Shown here in pieces: positions 22,983 through 36,058 of a DNA stretch of 64,000 nucleotides. The stretch comes from Piper betle (Eukaryota > Streptophyta > Magnoliopsida > Piperales > Piperaceae): positions 1-64,000 of the forward strand of contig JAURVB010000001.1 of the NCBI GenBank assembly GCA_033002965.1, given 5' to 3'. Within the stretch, counting starts at the first letter, position 1. Every line of letters starts with the position of its first letter. The notes beneath the pieces were generated by a model that saw only the letters and a program-made list of their open reading frames with translations, ran no database searches and was not told the DNA's origin. The translations under genes and the position numbers were made by a program.

Positions 22983-24535
22983 CTTAAAGAAATATTTGTC
23001 TACAAATTTCACTAAGAAAAAAGCTTTGGGTAATTTGCTCTCTTAAGACATTCAACATCCCATTCTTCTAGGGAGTGATTCCTTTAGAGAACCTTCACCA
23101 TGAGGATGGTTTTCGTCCAGACTACTCTTTGCATGGTGTTGATAATCTACTAGGGCTTCTCAATATAAAACATGTCCTTCTAAATTTCCAGCTCACTAAA
23201 ATCAATCTTATGAGATGCATCAGGAATGTACTTCTTCAACATAGAGATATGAAACACGTCATGGGCTGAAGTTAGAGTTGGTGGTAGATCTAATTGATAA
23301 GCTACTATACATACTTTTTTTAGTATCTCAAATAGTCCCACATTTCTTAGAATTAACTTACTAAACTAGCCAAACCTCATCACCCCTTTGATTAGTGAAA
23401 TCTTTGGGAAAACATGTTCTCCTACTTCAAACTCCATGTTCCTTCTGTTCAAGTCAAGATAGGATTTTTGCTGATCTTGTGCCTATTTCATCCTCTTCTG
23501 ATCAAGTCAACCACCTTGATATTATCCTCAATCATTTCTAGTCTAAGTAACACTTAATCTCTATTGTCTAACCATCATGTTGGTGATCTACAAGGTATTC
23601 TATACAATGCTTCAATGGGTGTGATACCTAGTGGAATGATAGCTATTATTATAAGGAAATTCTACTACTGGTCGGTGGCCTTCCCAACTATGTTGTCAAT
23701 CCAAAACAAATGATCTAAGCAAATCTTCTACTATTTAGATGGTTCTTTCTGAGTGCTCATCTGTCCAAGAATCAAATATTGTACTAAACTTCACCTCTAT
23801 ACCCATTGCTTCTTGGAATTCCTTTCATACTCTACCTATAAGTCTTGCATCTCTATCAAATATTATGGATTCATGTGTACTATACAATCTCACAATATTC
23901 TCCAATAGAGCTAAACTAACTTGTCCATGCTCATAGTCATCTTAACTAGAATAAAATGAGTTGATTTTGTAAGTCTATCAACTACCACCTATATTGCATC
24001 ATGCCCCTTCTAGGTTATTGGTAGTCGAACTACAAAATCACAAGTGATATCATTTCATTTTCAAGTTAACACTTCCAGGTGTCGAGGCTTCTCTTCAGGT
24101 TGTTGGCGCTCAAACTTCACTTGTTAACATGTTAAACACTTTGTAACAATTTTAGCTACATGTTTCTTTATACATGGCCTTTAATACATTCTTTTCTTAT
24201 CTTGGTACATCTTCATGACACTTGCATGAATAGTGTACTTTTAATAATGTGCTTCATTTAAGACTTTATTCTTAAGCACATCATTCCTTTGGACACATAG
24301 TCAATATTCAAATCTAAGTACTTCATCTTCCCCCTTCATGATAGATTTAAGGGAAGTGAGATAACCTCGTAGCTCTTCATTTATTTCTTGAGCCACTTTA
24401 ATTATGTCAACTACATCATAGGAGATAACAAGGAGAGAATTCAGCTTCCACATTAGATTCACCTCAATGATATCTTCCATCAGTCGCCATTGGGTCACCA
24501 ACATGCGAGAAATTTTAGATTGTGGATTCCTACTA
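22983..24535 (-). pseudogene. F-family gypsy integrase and C-terminal pol remnant
   Basis: Minus-strand pol remnant of an F element. Near 23080-23280 the frames read LTSAHDVFHISMLKKYIP, SHKIDFSELEI and TKTILMVKVL, matching the plus-strand copy at 50730-50945 almost residue by residue. At 24301-24524 it reads QSKISRMLVTQWRLMEDI, the linker between RNase H and integrase. Between these, the integrase region is crowded with stops and shifts. The region just before the LTR (22983-23000) is AAGGATGGTAGAA in sense, in the polypurine-tract position. The upstream RNase H continues at 26865 beyond a G LTR insertion. Confidence 0.8.
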
Positions 24536-26864
24536 TAATAACTAGTATTAAATTTCTATTTTCATAGATTTTATATTATGGACATATTTTTTCTTAAGAC
24601 AATTATAAATTTATGCTTAGTATTTTCAATCCGGAAAAATTTTTTCTTTGTATTTGAACACAAATACGGTATGTGGTACATAAATTAATTCATAAAAGGA
24701 GTGATTATATTTGGTTTAAGATAGAATATTGATCTCTAAGATGAAAGAGGTGAGAAAAGAGCAATTAGTCCAGGCAAACTTGACTAGTTGGATAAACATT
24801 CAAGGAAATTGCTTAATCAGACAAGGGGATGTGTCAAAAGTATAGCAACTCCTATGATCAAGTAATTTTCCATGTTAAGTTATCTTTTTAATGTTGGCTT
24901 GACTCTTAAAATGGTCTATGGGATCATTTAAGTGGAACCAACATTGAAAAAGATTACCCAATTAACCGGTAAGGGCTGAACAGGGCTATTTTGGCCTAAT
25001 ATGGTTAAATGGACGGATTTTGTGACCCTTTATGGTTTTGGTCGAAGGTAGAAAGTGGATAACTAGTTCCCCAGGCTTTTAGGAGGCTTGAAGGGCAACT
25101 AAGGAAAGGGGAGAATTAGAGGTGGAGTATATAAGCTCTCATTGAGAAAAGTCGGCCCTATTTTCTTTTCTACAAAGACTAGGAGCGACCCTCTCTCTTT
25201 GTGAAGGTGATGCTCCTCCTTCCTTGTTGGTTGGATATTTTTTCATTCTTCTTGTTGATTATGAGGGTTATAAGGCATAGCACACCGAAAGTAACCGAAA
25301 AAGAGGTTAGTAACATAACTTTAATATAGTTAATTCATTCATGCATCATCCTCATGTTCATGTTGTTTATTATGTACTTTTGTTATGAATGTGTCTATTC
25401 ATGGAAACATTATGTTTATATGATTTTTTTGATGCATTTACACCATGATTGGCATCATTTACTCAATCTAGGTGGAGGCAATTTAGGGTTAAATAACATA
25501 AAAATCGATGTTTGATGGATGTTTTGTGTAATTTCTATGAAAATTTATCATGATGAAGAACATGGTAAAACATAATAAATATCCTATTTTCTTGAATCAA
25601 TAATGGTTCTAAACTCTCAATAATGATGTAGATAGAGAGTATATAAAGTTTTATATAATTCAAAGTTTAATTGATGTGGTTTTTATAAAAACCTAGTCAT
25701 AATAGAAGAAATTTAACCGTCATTGAGAGCTTTAATGACAATTTGATGTTTAGACATCCACATTGAAAACCCTTTTATAGGAATGTTAATTAAGGTGTAA
25801 GGAGGCTACAATTAGAATTTTGTGAATTTGGATAACATTTGGGCCTTCAACAATTGTTGGGAAAATTACAAAATGTGAAGAAAATTCGAATCTGAAAAAT
25901 TTCAGAGTGCCTGAATGTTTTGAAACTGAGTGCTCAGACTTACTACTATTTTATTTTGCACTAACAGAACACCTAGATACCCTGAAATAGAGCGCTGGAG
26001 AGCCCAAGCCCCACACACACTCATTGGTTTTTGATATTTCAATGATGTTTAATGCTGATTAGCATATTAATTAAGGTTGTTTAATATAGTTAATGATGTA
26101 ATGGTGTGTTTACGTGTGATTGATGAATAAATTATCATGTTTGGATGATGGAAGAATATTCATGGTACATTATGCATACACATACATGTAGAATAATTTG
26201 TGTAGTGATGTGAATAGTTGTTCCTTTACTTAAACTAGAAGGACGTGTTGCTGTGACATTTTGAAGCTCAGAAAAGCAACTATTTAGGTCTGTTTAGATG
26301 CTATTTAGGAAGTTTTATGATTCCTTTGATGTTTTTAAGTGAGTCAACTTGTGAAATGGAAATTAAAACATGTGGGTTATTATATGATTTTGTAAGGGCG
26401 GGGCCTAAGCTTAACTATACAAAAATTGGGATTGATTAAACTAATTGATCATACCGATAAAACATCCAGAGTCGGGAGGCTACTGTAGGAGCATAATTTT
26501 TTATCATAATGGAGGGAGATAAATTGTGGGTGGTGTGATCAGCCAATCACTCATATACCAAGATTTTTTATACAAACTAGAATAATTGCTCACAAGGATG
26601 AGTGGATGACAAATGAAATATAATTTGATGAATTGAGGTTTTTCTATGCTTGTTTGTGAAAAGGCTAAGGGTATGGAGGAACTCATATAGGGAAATTAGT
26701 CTTTATTATGGTATCAATGGTTTAACTAAAATTGTTGAGGATATATAAGAGTTTATGTCTCTACTCTCATTACACATTTTTATTTTGTTCAATTAATTTA
26801 CATTAATTAATGGTCCAACCCTTGGATTCTTATTAATATGAAAAAGGAGCGGGTTGTTGTACCC
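24536..26864 (+). mobile_element. G-family LTR inserted in F pol
   Basis: About 2.3 kb interrupting the F pol exactly between an RNase H Leu codon (VVANAL, 26870s) and the SRNP that follows in the F copy at 49490. Flanks CTACT and CACCT look like a decayed 5-bp target duplication. It is colinear with 28688-30800: same TATA box context (TATATAAGCTC at about 25128), purine-rich leader and downstream blocks. No coding capacity is seen. Whether it is a solo LTR or a larger derivative is unclear, as the ends are not clean TG...CA. Confidence 0.6.
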
Positions 26865-27030
26865 ACCTAGTGCATTTGCTACAACATTAGGTTTTCCCGG
26901 ATAATAGACTATAACAAAGTCAAAGTCTCTAATGACCTCAATTCTAACATGCATAAACCCTATTAAGGTTATTATATGCGTCATTATACTAATGTGTATG
27001 CATAACGTATTTAACTTATCATTCAAGAAT
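26865..27030 (-). pseudogene. F-family RNase H C-terminal fragment
   Basis: In element sense it reads FVIVYYPGKPNVVANAL, the end of a gypsy RNase H domain (family form: hydrophobic-Y-HPGK-NVVADALSR), with a few substitutions at conserved sites. It belongs to the integrase remnant at 22983-24535, from which it is separated by the G LTR. The RT, protease and gag regions that should lie upstream are missing; an F LTR follows directly on the right. Confidence 0.75.
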
Positions 27031-28540
27031 TATTACATATATGAGATTATTAACAAGCAGAATATAATACAAATAAACCGAACGATCACTTTCCAGAAAT
27101 ATCACTAATATATAAGTCTTTATATTCATAAAATATAGTGCTAATATAATAACCATCTTAGCAAAGTTCCACTAATAAAAACTAAAGTAATAAAATAAAA
27201 CTAGACTAATGTTGAAAATCTCCATCTTGTCAATCCTATGCTCCTGTGTCTGTGTACATGCAAACATGTTTGCTCAATATCTAAAAAGGTACAGAGTCCA
27301 CTACTTATATATGTGATAAAGATAATAAGTAAAGGGGAACAATCTCAATCCATTAAACATGATAAAACTCACCTGAACAACAATCACGATTAATACTTAG
27401 ACATTAAGCAATATCATAACATGGATAAAAATTTGTTTAACATAAATAAGGTAATTTATGTAACTTAGTAATCCATCCTTGACACTTAGTTAAATTCCAT
27501 CCTTTGGACTAACTAGTTAGTCTAGTAGTTTCACTAAGGCTTCTGGAAAACCATAATACAACTTAGTAAATTAAATTAACTAGAAAATACTTAGTTAAAT
27601 ACCCTTTCAACTAACTAGTTTGTCTTGGTAAGTAACTATAAAATCAACTAAGTATTTTGCCTTTAAGATCTATAGAGATCAGTTAAATGACACTTGAGAA
27701 GCTACATGAAAACTGGCTTAGTTCCTTCATCAACTTAGATCAATTTCACTAAGGGGAAAAATTGAACTAGCTATTGTCCTTTCAATCCCTAGGGTCATGC
27801 CTTAATAGCTTAAAATACAACACGTCAAGAAAACTATGACACTAGCTATAGACCTTTGGTGTACATATGCATATGAACGTCTATAAGCCTGGCTTATTCT
27901 TATTAACTTTACACCTAGGTGTGTTGGTGAGCTCCAAATCTGACTCCTAGGAAAGGGTTGTAGCGATTATCCACATGGCAAACCACATGTGATCACGAGC
28001 ACTTTTATGATTGTGGTATGGGGTGTTGGGGTAACAGTCCTTGCTTAAGGGAGATGTATCGTACCATTTGGCGTAACACATCTATTGAGCTGGTTAGACT
28101 AGCATGCCCTGGTACGTAAAGTAAACAATGAAAACTCGTACCTAGGCACATACATTATATAATAACATACGACACGTTGAATAACTTAGCAATTAAAAGA
28201 TAAAGATCTGATTGATCACATAAAATAGTAGATCATAAAACTCCCCAAATAATGACTAAACACATACCTGATCAGCTTGCTAACGAGCTTCGAGTCTGAG
28301 CTACCTGATCTGTTACGACTCTGGATGATAATTAACATGTATTATAGTCCTGAGTAGTCTACTAATGTCCATATGATAAAACATGACATGCGTGATGTTC
28401 ATGATTGCATACAACATGTTACAAGCATCAACAAAATCATACAATTATCATACAATCCTTAATTACTCACAACATTGCAAACATAACATTAATCAAACAT
28501 GAAGATAAACCGCCAAATTTAGAAACACATATCTCCCTCG
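27031..28540 (-). repeat. F-family LTR (5' side), incomplete
   Basis: Reverse complement of the F LTR at about 53160-54540 (blocks CACCTAGGTG, ACATGGCAAACCACATGTG and CTTAAGGGAGATG). It directly follows the RNase H fragment, so the element has lost its 5' interior. The part beyond about 28540 is not aligned. Confidence 0.65.
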
Positions 28541-28687
28541 ATACTTATCTAAAATTTTTTCAATTTAATATGTAGAAACTAGAGATAATTAAGATCATAA
28601 TGTATAAAGAATTGTTTGAATCTAAGTTCTACAGTAGTAATTATAACCATTTTAAGATAAGCACACAAATTAGGAAAAATTAGTGTT
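28541..28687. other. Short unassigned AT-rich junction
   Basis: AT-rich sequence between the F LTR remnant and the next G LTR. I see no gene or clear homology. Confidence 0.4.
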
Positions 28688-31577
28688 TAATGTTGGCCCT
28701 AGGAGTCAGTGTGACATTTTGTAGGTTAATTACTTTTATTAGTGGTTATTTAGACAATTTGATGTGACGTACTTAGTATTTTTGACCAGGATAAATTTTT
28801 ATTTGTATTGTAAACATATTATGGTATGTGATACATTGAATAATTATGAAAAATGGTAATTTGTACTTTGTATGTGGTGAAAGATGGAAACCTAGTGTGA
28901 AAAAATGGAAGAATGGAAATTGCTTAGAGTAAATTTGGTAAATTAGGTAAACGATCAAAGGAATTGTCTAAATGGGCAAGTGGACACGGTCAGGTTTGGA
29001 TCAACTCCTTATTTTTTGTTGCTTGCTTTGTTGGATTATTCATTCGATATTAGTTTTTCACTTATAATGGTCTAGAGGATTGCTTGAGTGAAAAACGCCG
29101 ACGAAAAAGGTTACCTGATTAACCGATAAGGGACGAATTAGTTGAATTTGGTTGGATATGGTTAGACGATTAAACCTTGGTGACCTCTATAGTTTAGCTA
29201 AGGGTTAGAAAGTGGCTATGGGGTTCTCCTAGGTTGGTAGGATTCTCCTAGAGGTTAGAGGATAATTATAGAAAGAGGGAATTAGGGAAGGAATATATAA
29301 ACACCTTAAGAGGGGAATTGGCCTTTTATTTGTTAGAAACTAAGAGCCGTATTTTCCTCTTCAAGGGTGAATGTGGTACTTCTTTCCCTTCCTTGTTTTT
29401 ATGCTACTCTTCATCATTTTGGTGGTTAGAAGTACTCTATGTCATCACCAATCAAAAACTACTGAAGAAGAGATTAGCAATTTAACTTAAACATAGTTAA
29501 TTCATGTATCATTGGCCATATTCATGTTGTATTTTTGTGTAAATCATATATTAATGTGTGTATTTATGGTTTTCATTGTTAATATGATTATTTGATGTAT
29601 GTACATCATAATTAGGACCATCAACTTGATTATGATGGAGGCAATAGGTTTAAACAACATAGATACCAATTTTTATATTGTTTGAAGTATAAAAAATAAG
29701 TTGAATAGAAACCATGGAAGAACCTAGTTTATTTATCAAGAAATATTCTAAACTCTTAGTTTTGATATAAATAAGAGGTGTATGAAGTTTCATTATGTTT
29801 GGAACATGTTTGAATAGTTTCTTGCATAGCCCTGGGTAATTGTTATGAATTGCTTAACTTAATCATGCTTTAATGGGAAAAATTGTAGGGGCCATAAAAT
29901 TGAAAATACTTTAAGGAGAATGTCATATTATACGATAGGAAGTTGTGGTAAAAATTTCATGAATTTTGCACTTGTTTAGTCCTTGAACAAAATCACAAAG
30001 TCAGGGAAAACCTAAAATCATACACAATGCCACAATACTCACTCCCAGCGTCTCATTATTGACAAAAGAAGAATATGAGAAGAAAACATAGTGTTGTGGC
30101 ACTATGGAGCTAGGATTTTGGTGCCACGACACTCGTTAAAAATTTCCAGGAAAAACCCAATGCTATGGCAATCATAGGCAAAGAATTGTAGCACTCTGAC
30201 ACTCATCTAAAATTTTTCAAATTATTGTTTATTTGATACTTAATTTTTGTGCATGCTTTATATATGGTTGTTTGAAGATTGATTATATGTCCTTAATATG
30301 ATATTAAATACATGTTGTGATAGTGTTTAAAATGTTGATTGACAGGTGAATCATATATGATCATGGCCTATCATGTATGTGTACACAATAGCTAGTCTAC
30401 TAGTGATGTTTTGTGCATGTTTCATTGCTCGAACTAGGAGGGAGATAACTGAGATGTTCCTTAGCTCAGGAGGCTACTGAACATGTCTTTTTAGTCATTG
30501 TTTAGGGAATTTTATGATCCTCATGTTATTTGTTATATGATTAAACGATTTAGTCGGATTGTAATTTTTCGAATGTGGAAAGATGTGAAACCTAATAGAT
30601 GTTATGTGATATGATTGAGAAGTAAAATGCAAACTAAACCACATGATTTTATTGTTTTCATAGTGTTAAGTCAAAGAAATGGCAGGGCGTAGGCTTAATT
30701 TGTAATAATAGAGAAATTAGTTAACCTGATGAGCATACCAATAAAACTCCGGGCATCCACACTAGCCAGTGTCGGAGTTGGGAAGGTTACTATACACTTG
30801 TAGTGCTTATGATCATTTGTAGGGGCTTATTTAAAGGGTTGTCTAATCGATATCATCATACAAAACCCAAGGTTTGAGATGCAAACTTGGAAATTACTCA
30901 TGGTCGGTGAGTAAAATATTATATTATTCGAAATTGCTCATTGTCAAAGAGTACAACATTATACTACTTGGAAATGTTCTCACAATCAATGAATAACATA
31001 ATATCGTATGAACTAGGATAAGAATAATAATTGTTTTATCTTACTTTATTGTTACGCTAAGATGAGTTGATGATGTGTGTGGTACTTCTCATTAAATTAG
31101 CGATTAATTAATGAATTATATATGCTAAATACACTACAAAGGTGGGAAATTGATACAACTAAGAATGACAAAATCACTATAAAGGGTGGTACCTCTCATT
31201 AATATTTTAATAAGGGGATGAAGCTAATACAAGGGTTAGTAAATTCTGAAAGTATAAAAGATGAAGAAGTAAAGGCTACTAAAGGGTAGTTACACTCTAA
31301 TCTAAGGTGAAATTAGATTAATTAGGTAAATAATTGTTCTAATGTGGTGGTTATAAATGTGGATTAAATCATATTTATACTTGTTTATATTTATGATTTT
31401 TATTGAATATTATATATAGATGTACATGTTGAAAATATGAACTTATATGCTCTTATTTGCTCCTATTGATGTTCATCTATATTTTCCTATTATTATTTAT
31501 TGTGTACACGAGTAGATGGCTCAGTGCTAGTTACCTTGTGCTGAGTGGGCAAAGTTTAACTTGGTACGCAGGTTAGC
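28688..31577 (+). repeat. G-family LTR, second copy
   Basis: About 2.9 kb starting TGTTGGCCC. It is colinear with 24536-26500: CTTAGTATTTT block, TATA box at about 29293-29300 (AATATATAAAC), then GAAGAAGAGATTAGCAA and GAACTAGGAGG. It has an extra tail (30800-31577) that is hard to match in the first copy. No coding region is recognisable. It ends against an F LTR start. Confidence 0.6.
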
Positions 31578-31954
31578 AGGTATAATATCTAGCCTTTATG
31601 TGAATATTACTTAGTTTATTTTCCTTCACTTAAGTAGGATGTTGTTGTAGTTAACTCCTTATTTTTTAACACATAAAAAATTTTCTTTGTATAAGTTAGT
31701 CTACACTAATGAAAGATACTTCAAATTATATATTATGTATCAATTATATTGAATTTGGCTGAGTAAAACCTTTGTCTAATGCTCAATTATGAAAGGAAAT
31801 AAACGGTCAAAGTAAAATCTCTAGAGATTAGATGTCAGACAAGCTTTAACGTTTAGTGGACAAGCTGGATGTGATCACATATGATCCAATTCCATATCCC
31901 TAATGGTAAGTTTGACTAGGTTTTATGCCTAATACGTGGACTTATTATTCGGTT

Positions 31955-32393
31955 TATCTTACATCGGTCGTAGAGGGTGTTGGTGACTTGTAGATAGGCT
32001 AATGGGAAAGCCTTATTCCCTAAGCTAGCTTTTGGACCTGTGAAACCTATTGCAAGTTCCTTTTGGGGGCCCATAAGGCCCAACAGTGGTATCAGAGCCG
32101 GGTTTGCCTAAGCTGATTGTGGTTGTTTCCTTCATCGGTTCCACCTAATGATTTAAGGGGGAGTTTGCCAGGTGGGTGTCGTCTAATAAAAATAATATTG
32201 CTAGACGATGATGGTTTTGGGATCGCCCAATGTGTAAAGGGGAGTTTTTGGTTTGTCCCACATTGGTCGTAGAGGGTGTTAGTGATTTATATAGGCTAAT
32301 GGGAAAGCCTTCATCCCTAAGCTAGCTTTTGGATTAAGAGAGGCCCGTAATAACCTATAGCAAGTTCCTTTTGAGGGCCCATAGGGCCCAACA
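31955..32393 (+). mobile_element. TRIM (miniature LTR retrotransposon)
   Basis: Two direct repeats of about 131 and 140 bp (31955-32085 and 32254-32393) share TAGAGGGTGTT, GGGAAAGCC, CTAAGCTAGCTTTTGGA and end in GGCCCAACA. They flank a 168-bp interior that has a perfect tRNA-Met primer site right after the first repeat and a purine-rich GGGGAGTTTTTGG before the second. No coding capacity exists, as expected for terminal-repeat retrotransposons in miniature, which depend on other elements for proteins. The second LTR starts TGTCCCACATTGG; the first is mutated at its start. The left edge could be ~10 bases further out; CTTA words on both sides may be a target duplication. Confidence 0.85.
32087..32098 (+). 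promoter_or_regulatory. Primer binding site, initiator tRNA-Met
   Basis: TGGTATCAGAGC, perfect match to the standard plant tRNA-Met primer site, directly after the first TRIM LTR. Confidence 0.9.
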
Positions 32394-32868
32394 CTTAGGC
32401 ACTTATTTACACAATCATATAGCATTATTAGCTGTCAAATGGTCGAGTTATGCCCCATGGTCGATCATTGGACAGTCATTGGATGTGGACAGGTTTGCCC
32501 ACTTAAATGTTCATGTAGGAGGTTATAGGGTCATGTAGTTTGTAGAGATTAATCAGAGGAGATTTGTATGTGATTAGAAGATGCGAACTATATAAGGATA
32601 TAGGAGGATGACTTGTATTATTTGCAATTTGGAGCCCTAGCCATCCTACTCTCTCTCTCATGTGGTCACCTACTCTCTCTAGCATGCCATCCCTCTACCT
32701 TCTCTTTCTTGCCGCCCTCTCTCTACCATGGAAATTGCTTGGTAGATTGTTCAGTGCAAAGTTCTAGGTGTTTTCACCGAAGAACATGATAGTAATCTCA
32801 ACTAAAACATGCAATTAGTGTAGATTCATGCATCATCTACATGTTCCATGCTTTGTTTGATGTTCTAT

Positions 32869-35800
32869 TGTAGCACCCCAATTCGGCCCAAAGGGACTGA
32901 CCGAATCGTGATATTATAATTTTGAAGCTAATCATTGGGCTGTCACGTACAATCTTTATTGAAGAGGATCTTAACCCACCATTGAGGCTTAAGACAGACA
33001 CCAGGCTTGGTTTTCATAGAATGCGTGCAGAGTTCGTATGACAAAGGAGGATCTTAGACTTAAAGAAATCCTCTATAAACACCCCTAGCTATAAAATAGG
33101 TAGAACCTCCCCTGTGACTATGTGCGGTGACTTTAAAAATGCGATGTTCACTCCCAATTGTAGAAGAAGCACCTCCCTACTACAGTTTTGAGGTTTCATG
33201 TTGTTGCATACAACATATTCTTACTAATTAGTTCAAGTGATTGACTTAGGTTTTCTTAATAGTTAGATGAAGATGATGCGAGTATTTAAATAAAAGTCTT
33301 GGTTACCTGTTTCACATACCCTATGCGACAATAATTAAAGCGTCAGAGAAATAACATAGAATCATCGAGTATCATGGCATCAAAACCTTACACCTGGACT
33401 TCACGTAGGTCTTCAATTTGTGTGAACCATAAGCTTCTCCACCCACGTTACTCTAACACACAAACAGCTGTAGTCAAATACATTTCGTGTACCTGACTTA
33501 GCTCCTCGTCATGTTCCATGACTCTGGGGCTTATATACCATGCAGACGATGGTTAACCTTGCCCTAAAGTATTTCAACTCCACAGTAATAATATAATAAT
33601 ATAATGATGAAGCATAGATGGATAAATCGACTGATTCCACTCGGAATTGGCCGATTTAAATCGGATTGAAAGGTTGCTGAGCTGATTTAATGGGTAAATC
33701 GGCTTTAATAAGAATCAGTCTGTGATTCAGCCAATTCGAGCCGATTTCAAAATCGGCCGATTTCGGAATTGGCCCAAATCAGCCAATTCTGGATGGCGGT
33801 GATAAACAGGGCTGGGGGAGGACGGGGCGGCGAGCAATGAGGGAGGTGACTGGGCGACCAAGGGGCTAAGTGGGGGGTGACGGGCAACTACATGGAGGGA
33901 CGAAAGGGTGTGGTGGGGCAGGGCGGTGGCAGGGGGAGTAGGGTAGGGTGGGGTGGGGGGCACAGGGGGGCAGGGGCGACGGGGCCAGCGTGGCAGTGCT
34001 TCGCAGGGCGGGGCGGGGTGGGGGCGCAGGGCACAAGGGGGTAGGGGGAGTAGGGCGTGGTGGGGGGCATAGGGGGGGCAGGGGGTGCACGAGGGGCAGG
34101 GCAGGGCCGGCCGGGTTGGGCGATGGCGGTGGGAGGGACAGGACGGGGCTAAGGCAGGGCACGGTGGCGGCGGCGGCAACGATGACGAGGGAAGGAGGGC
34201 GGTGGGTGTGGGAGGGAAGTGGGGAAAGAAATAAAAGAAATAGCAGTGGCATTCTCGTAATTAAAACTTGACTCGAGTCCGACTCGAGTAAAAAATAATA
34301 ACTAACTCTAAATAATTTTAAAAAATCCAAAAAATTATGAAAAATTATCATAAAAGATAATATATACCATAATATCAAAATGACATATTGTATAAATTAA
34401 AACCTACCAATTTTGACTAAATTGAAATTTTTGTATAGGACTAATTTGGACCGATTCATGACCGATTCGATCTGATTCAGTGACTCCCTCAAAAAACGAT
34501 TCCGATTCTGATTTCGATTTTTGCAACTATATGATGAAGCATGCTTAGCACAACCATCATGACATACATTTGAATCATACAAGGTTTACATAGTTAGGGC
34601 GCATGGTCATCATATAGTCATCCACAAAATACATAGTCCCAAACACATAGCATAACATAGGGCTTCCGCCACCACTACTACTGAGTAGCCTAATCCATGC
34701 ACCTAGGTCGGCCAATGCCAAGAACCCCTCTTACATATAATATAAAACCATGTCAGAATTGTCTCATCGGCTTGCATGCACAACTAATATTCAGTTTCAT
34801 ATATAAAATACTTACGCCCTCACATCCTCCATATTTCAGTCGCCACAATGCTCGAGTGGAAAAATGAACGTTTAAGTTAGTGCCACATATTCCTGATGAA
34901 TGTTCCATTATACAGTACCCTCATACTCCGTACTACCTCAAAGTTTGAATGATTACTAGTGTGGGTCCATATATCCTGTACACACTCTTGCTTGTAAAAG
35001 CCATAATCCCTTATATTTATACATATAGGCTTGGGAGAGGATTTAACACTTAGTTTCTTGATCTTATCTTTCGAAAACCCTCTCGGGGTCTCAACTTTGA
35101 AGTTTTATTAAACATGTGTAGAAAATACATTTAAATTACCCAACATTGGAGCAATCCAATAAAGGGCCGCCGATGCCATCCTACGTCTAAAACGTAGTTA
35201 AACTCGACATACAGGGAATCAAGAAGTGATGAAGTAATGGGACAGTCCTACAGACCTTGATAAGTAGAGACATGTATTCTAGTTGGTGAGATCACCTGCA
35301 CAGAGAAAGAACCGAATAAGAATCGGGCCACATCGGTACGCAAAATAAGACAAAGCCTCCACACAAGCTCAACACTTGAGCATTAATTAATCATTTTAAT
35401 TAGGTCCTAAGTAAAGTGTTAAACCTTATTAGGGAACTTAAATAATTTTTTTGGTTTCATGTTCACTTATTGGGTTTTAATCAATTCTGGGAATTAAATT
35501 CAAGGGGCTTACTAGATGATTTTTTCGGACGGGCCTAACAATGTCCAAATAGGTTGAAATTTGGATGGGTGGGCCCTTACACTTTAAGGTTTATAGTTAA
35601 ATTCTAGTATAGCTCTCCCATGGGTCAATCAAGGGGAACAAGACTCATTATCCTTGACCATAAGGTGCTGGAACGGTGTTTCGGTGCTGCACACCAATTT
35701 TGTAAGTATTTGTTCATGAGCTAGAAGACTCCAAATGGGGTTTGGTTAGTGGGGCTAGTTAGTTAACACACGGAGTTTGAGTCCAGTAAGAGTTAGGCCT

Positions 35801-36058
35801 GATTTAATTTGTAAATGGTCCTAAGTGGATTTTAAAATTTAGATCACTCGATGGGCTGTTTTGGGATCTATTAGGACCCTATAACTTGGAAATTCACAGA
35901 TAAAATTGGGAACCTACCCAAATGAGTCCAAAATTGGTCACAATGCAATTGATACAGAGGATTAGGTGTGAACCAAGTTTCAATCAAATCCAACACCACG
36001 AACCAATTTTAAGGTAATTTACAATCAGAGCGAAAAAAACTAAGTTATTCACCTTACA
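32869..36058 (-). repeat. H-family LTR with chimeric insert
   Basis: Starts TGTAGCACCCC and is a diverged relative of D: 34800-35250 aligns with 55030-55480 of the D LTR (CTCACA...CTCGAGTGG, GTTAAGTTAGTGCCACAT, TAGGCTTGGGAGAGGATTT, GTTTTATTAAACATGTGTA). The proposed right end TTACA (36058) is followed by TCTAT, matching TCTAT before the left end (32864-32868). However, the F LTR does not clearly resume beyond 36063, so the right boundary is uncertain. A 915-bp insert lies at 33616-34530. Confidence 0.55.
33616..34530. mobile_element. Chimeric insert with 12-bp flanking duplication
   Basis: Flanked by perfect ATGATGAAGCAT copies at 33604-33615 and 34531-34542. Both ends are rich in AATCGG/CCGATT words. 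The centre (33790-34250) is very GC-rich, and is followed by the ACTTGACTCGAG hairpin cassette and an AT-rich block like those of E LTRs. There is no poly-A tail, TG...CA end or clear terminal inverted repeat. Proline- and glycine-rich open frames here reflect composition. The mobile type is unknown. Confidence 0.5.

Larger units (their letters stand above)
31578..32868 (+). repeat. F-family LTR, 5' part, with nested TRIM
   Basis: Starts TATAATATCTAGCC and follows the first ~900 bases of the F LTR at 51068, including the TATA box (ACTATATAAGG, about 32588) and the downstream block TTAGTGTAGATTCATGCATC. It is interrupted by a TRIM at about 31945-32393 and is cut at 32868 by the H LTR. Confidence 0.7.

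Noticed and set aside
33727..34378. Proline-rich frame resembling an extensin or hydroxyproline-rich protein
   Set aside because: Made from CCCC/GGGG-biased DNA inside a repeat insert; no signal peptide, no SPPPP-type regular motif and no conserved frame.
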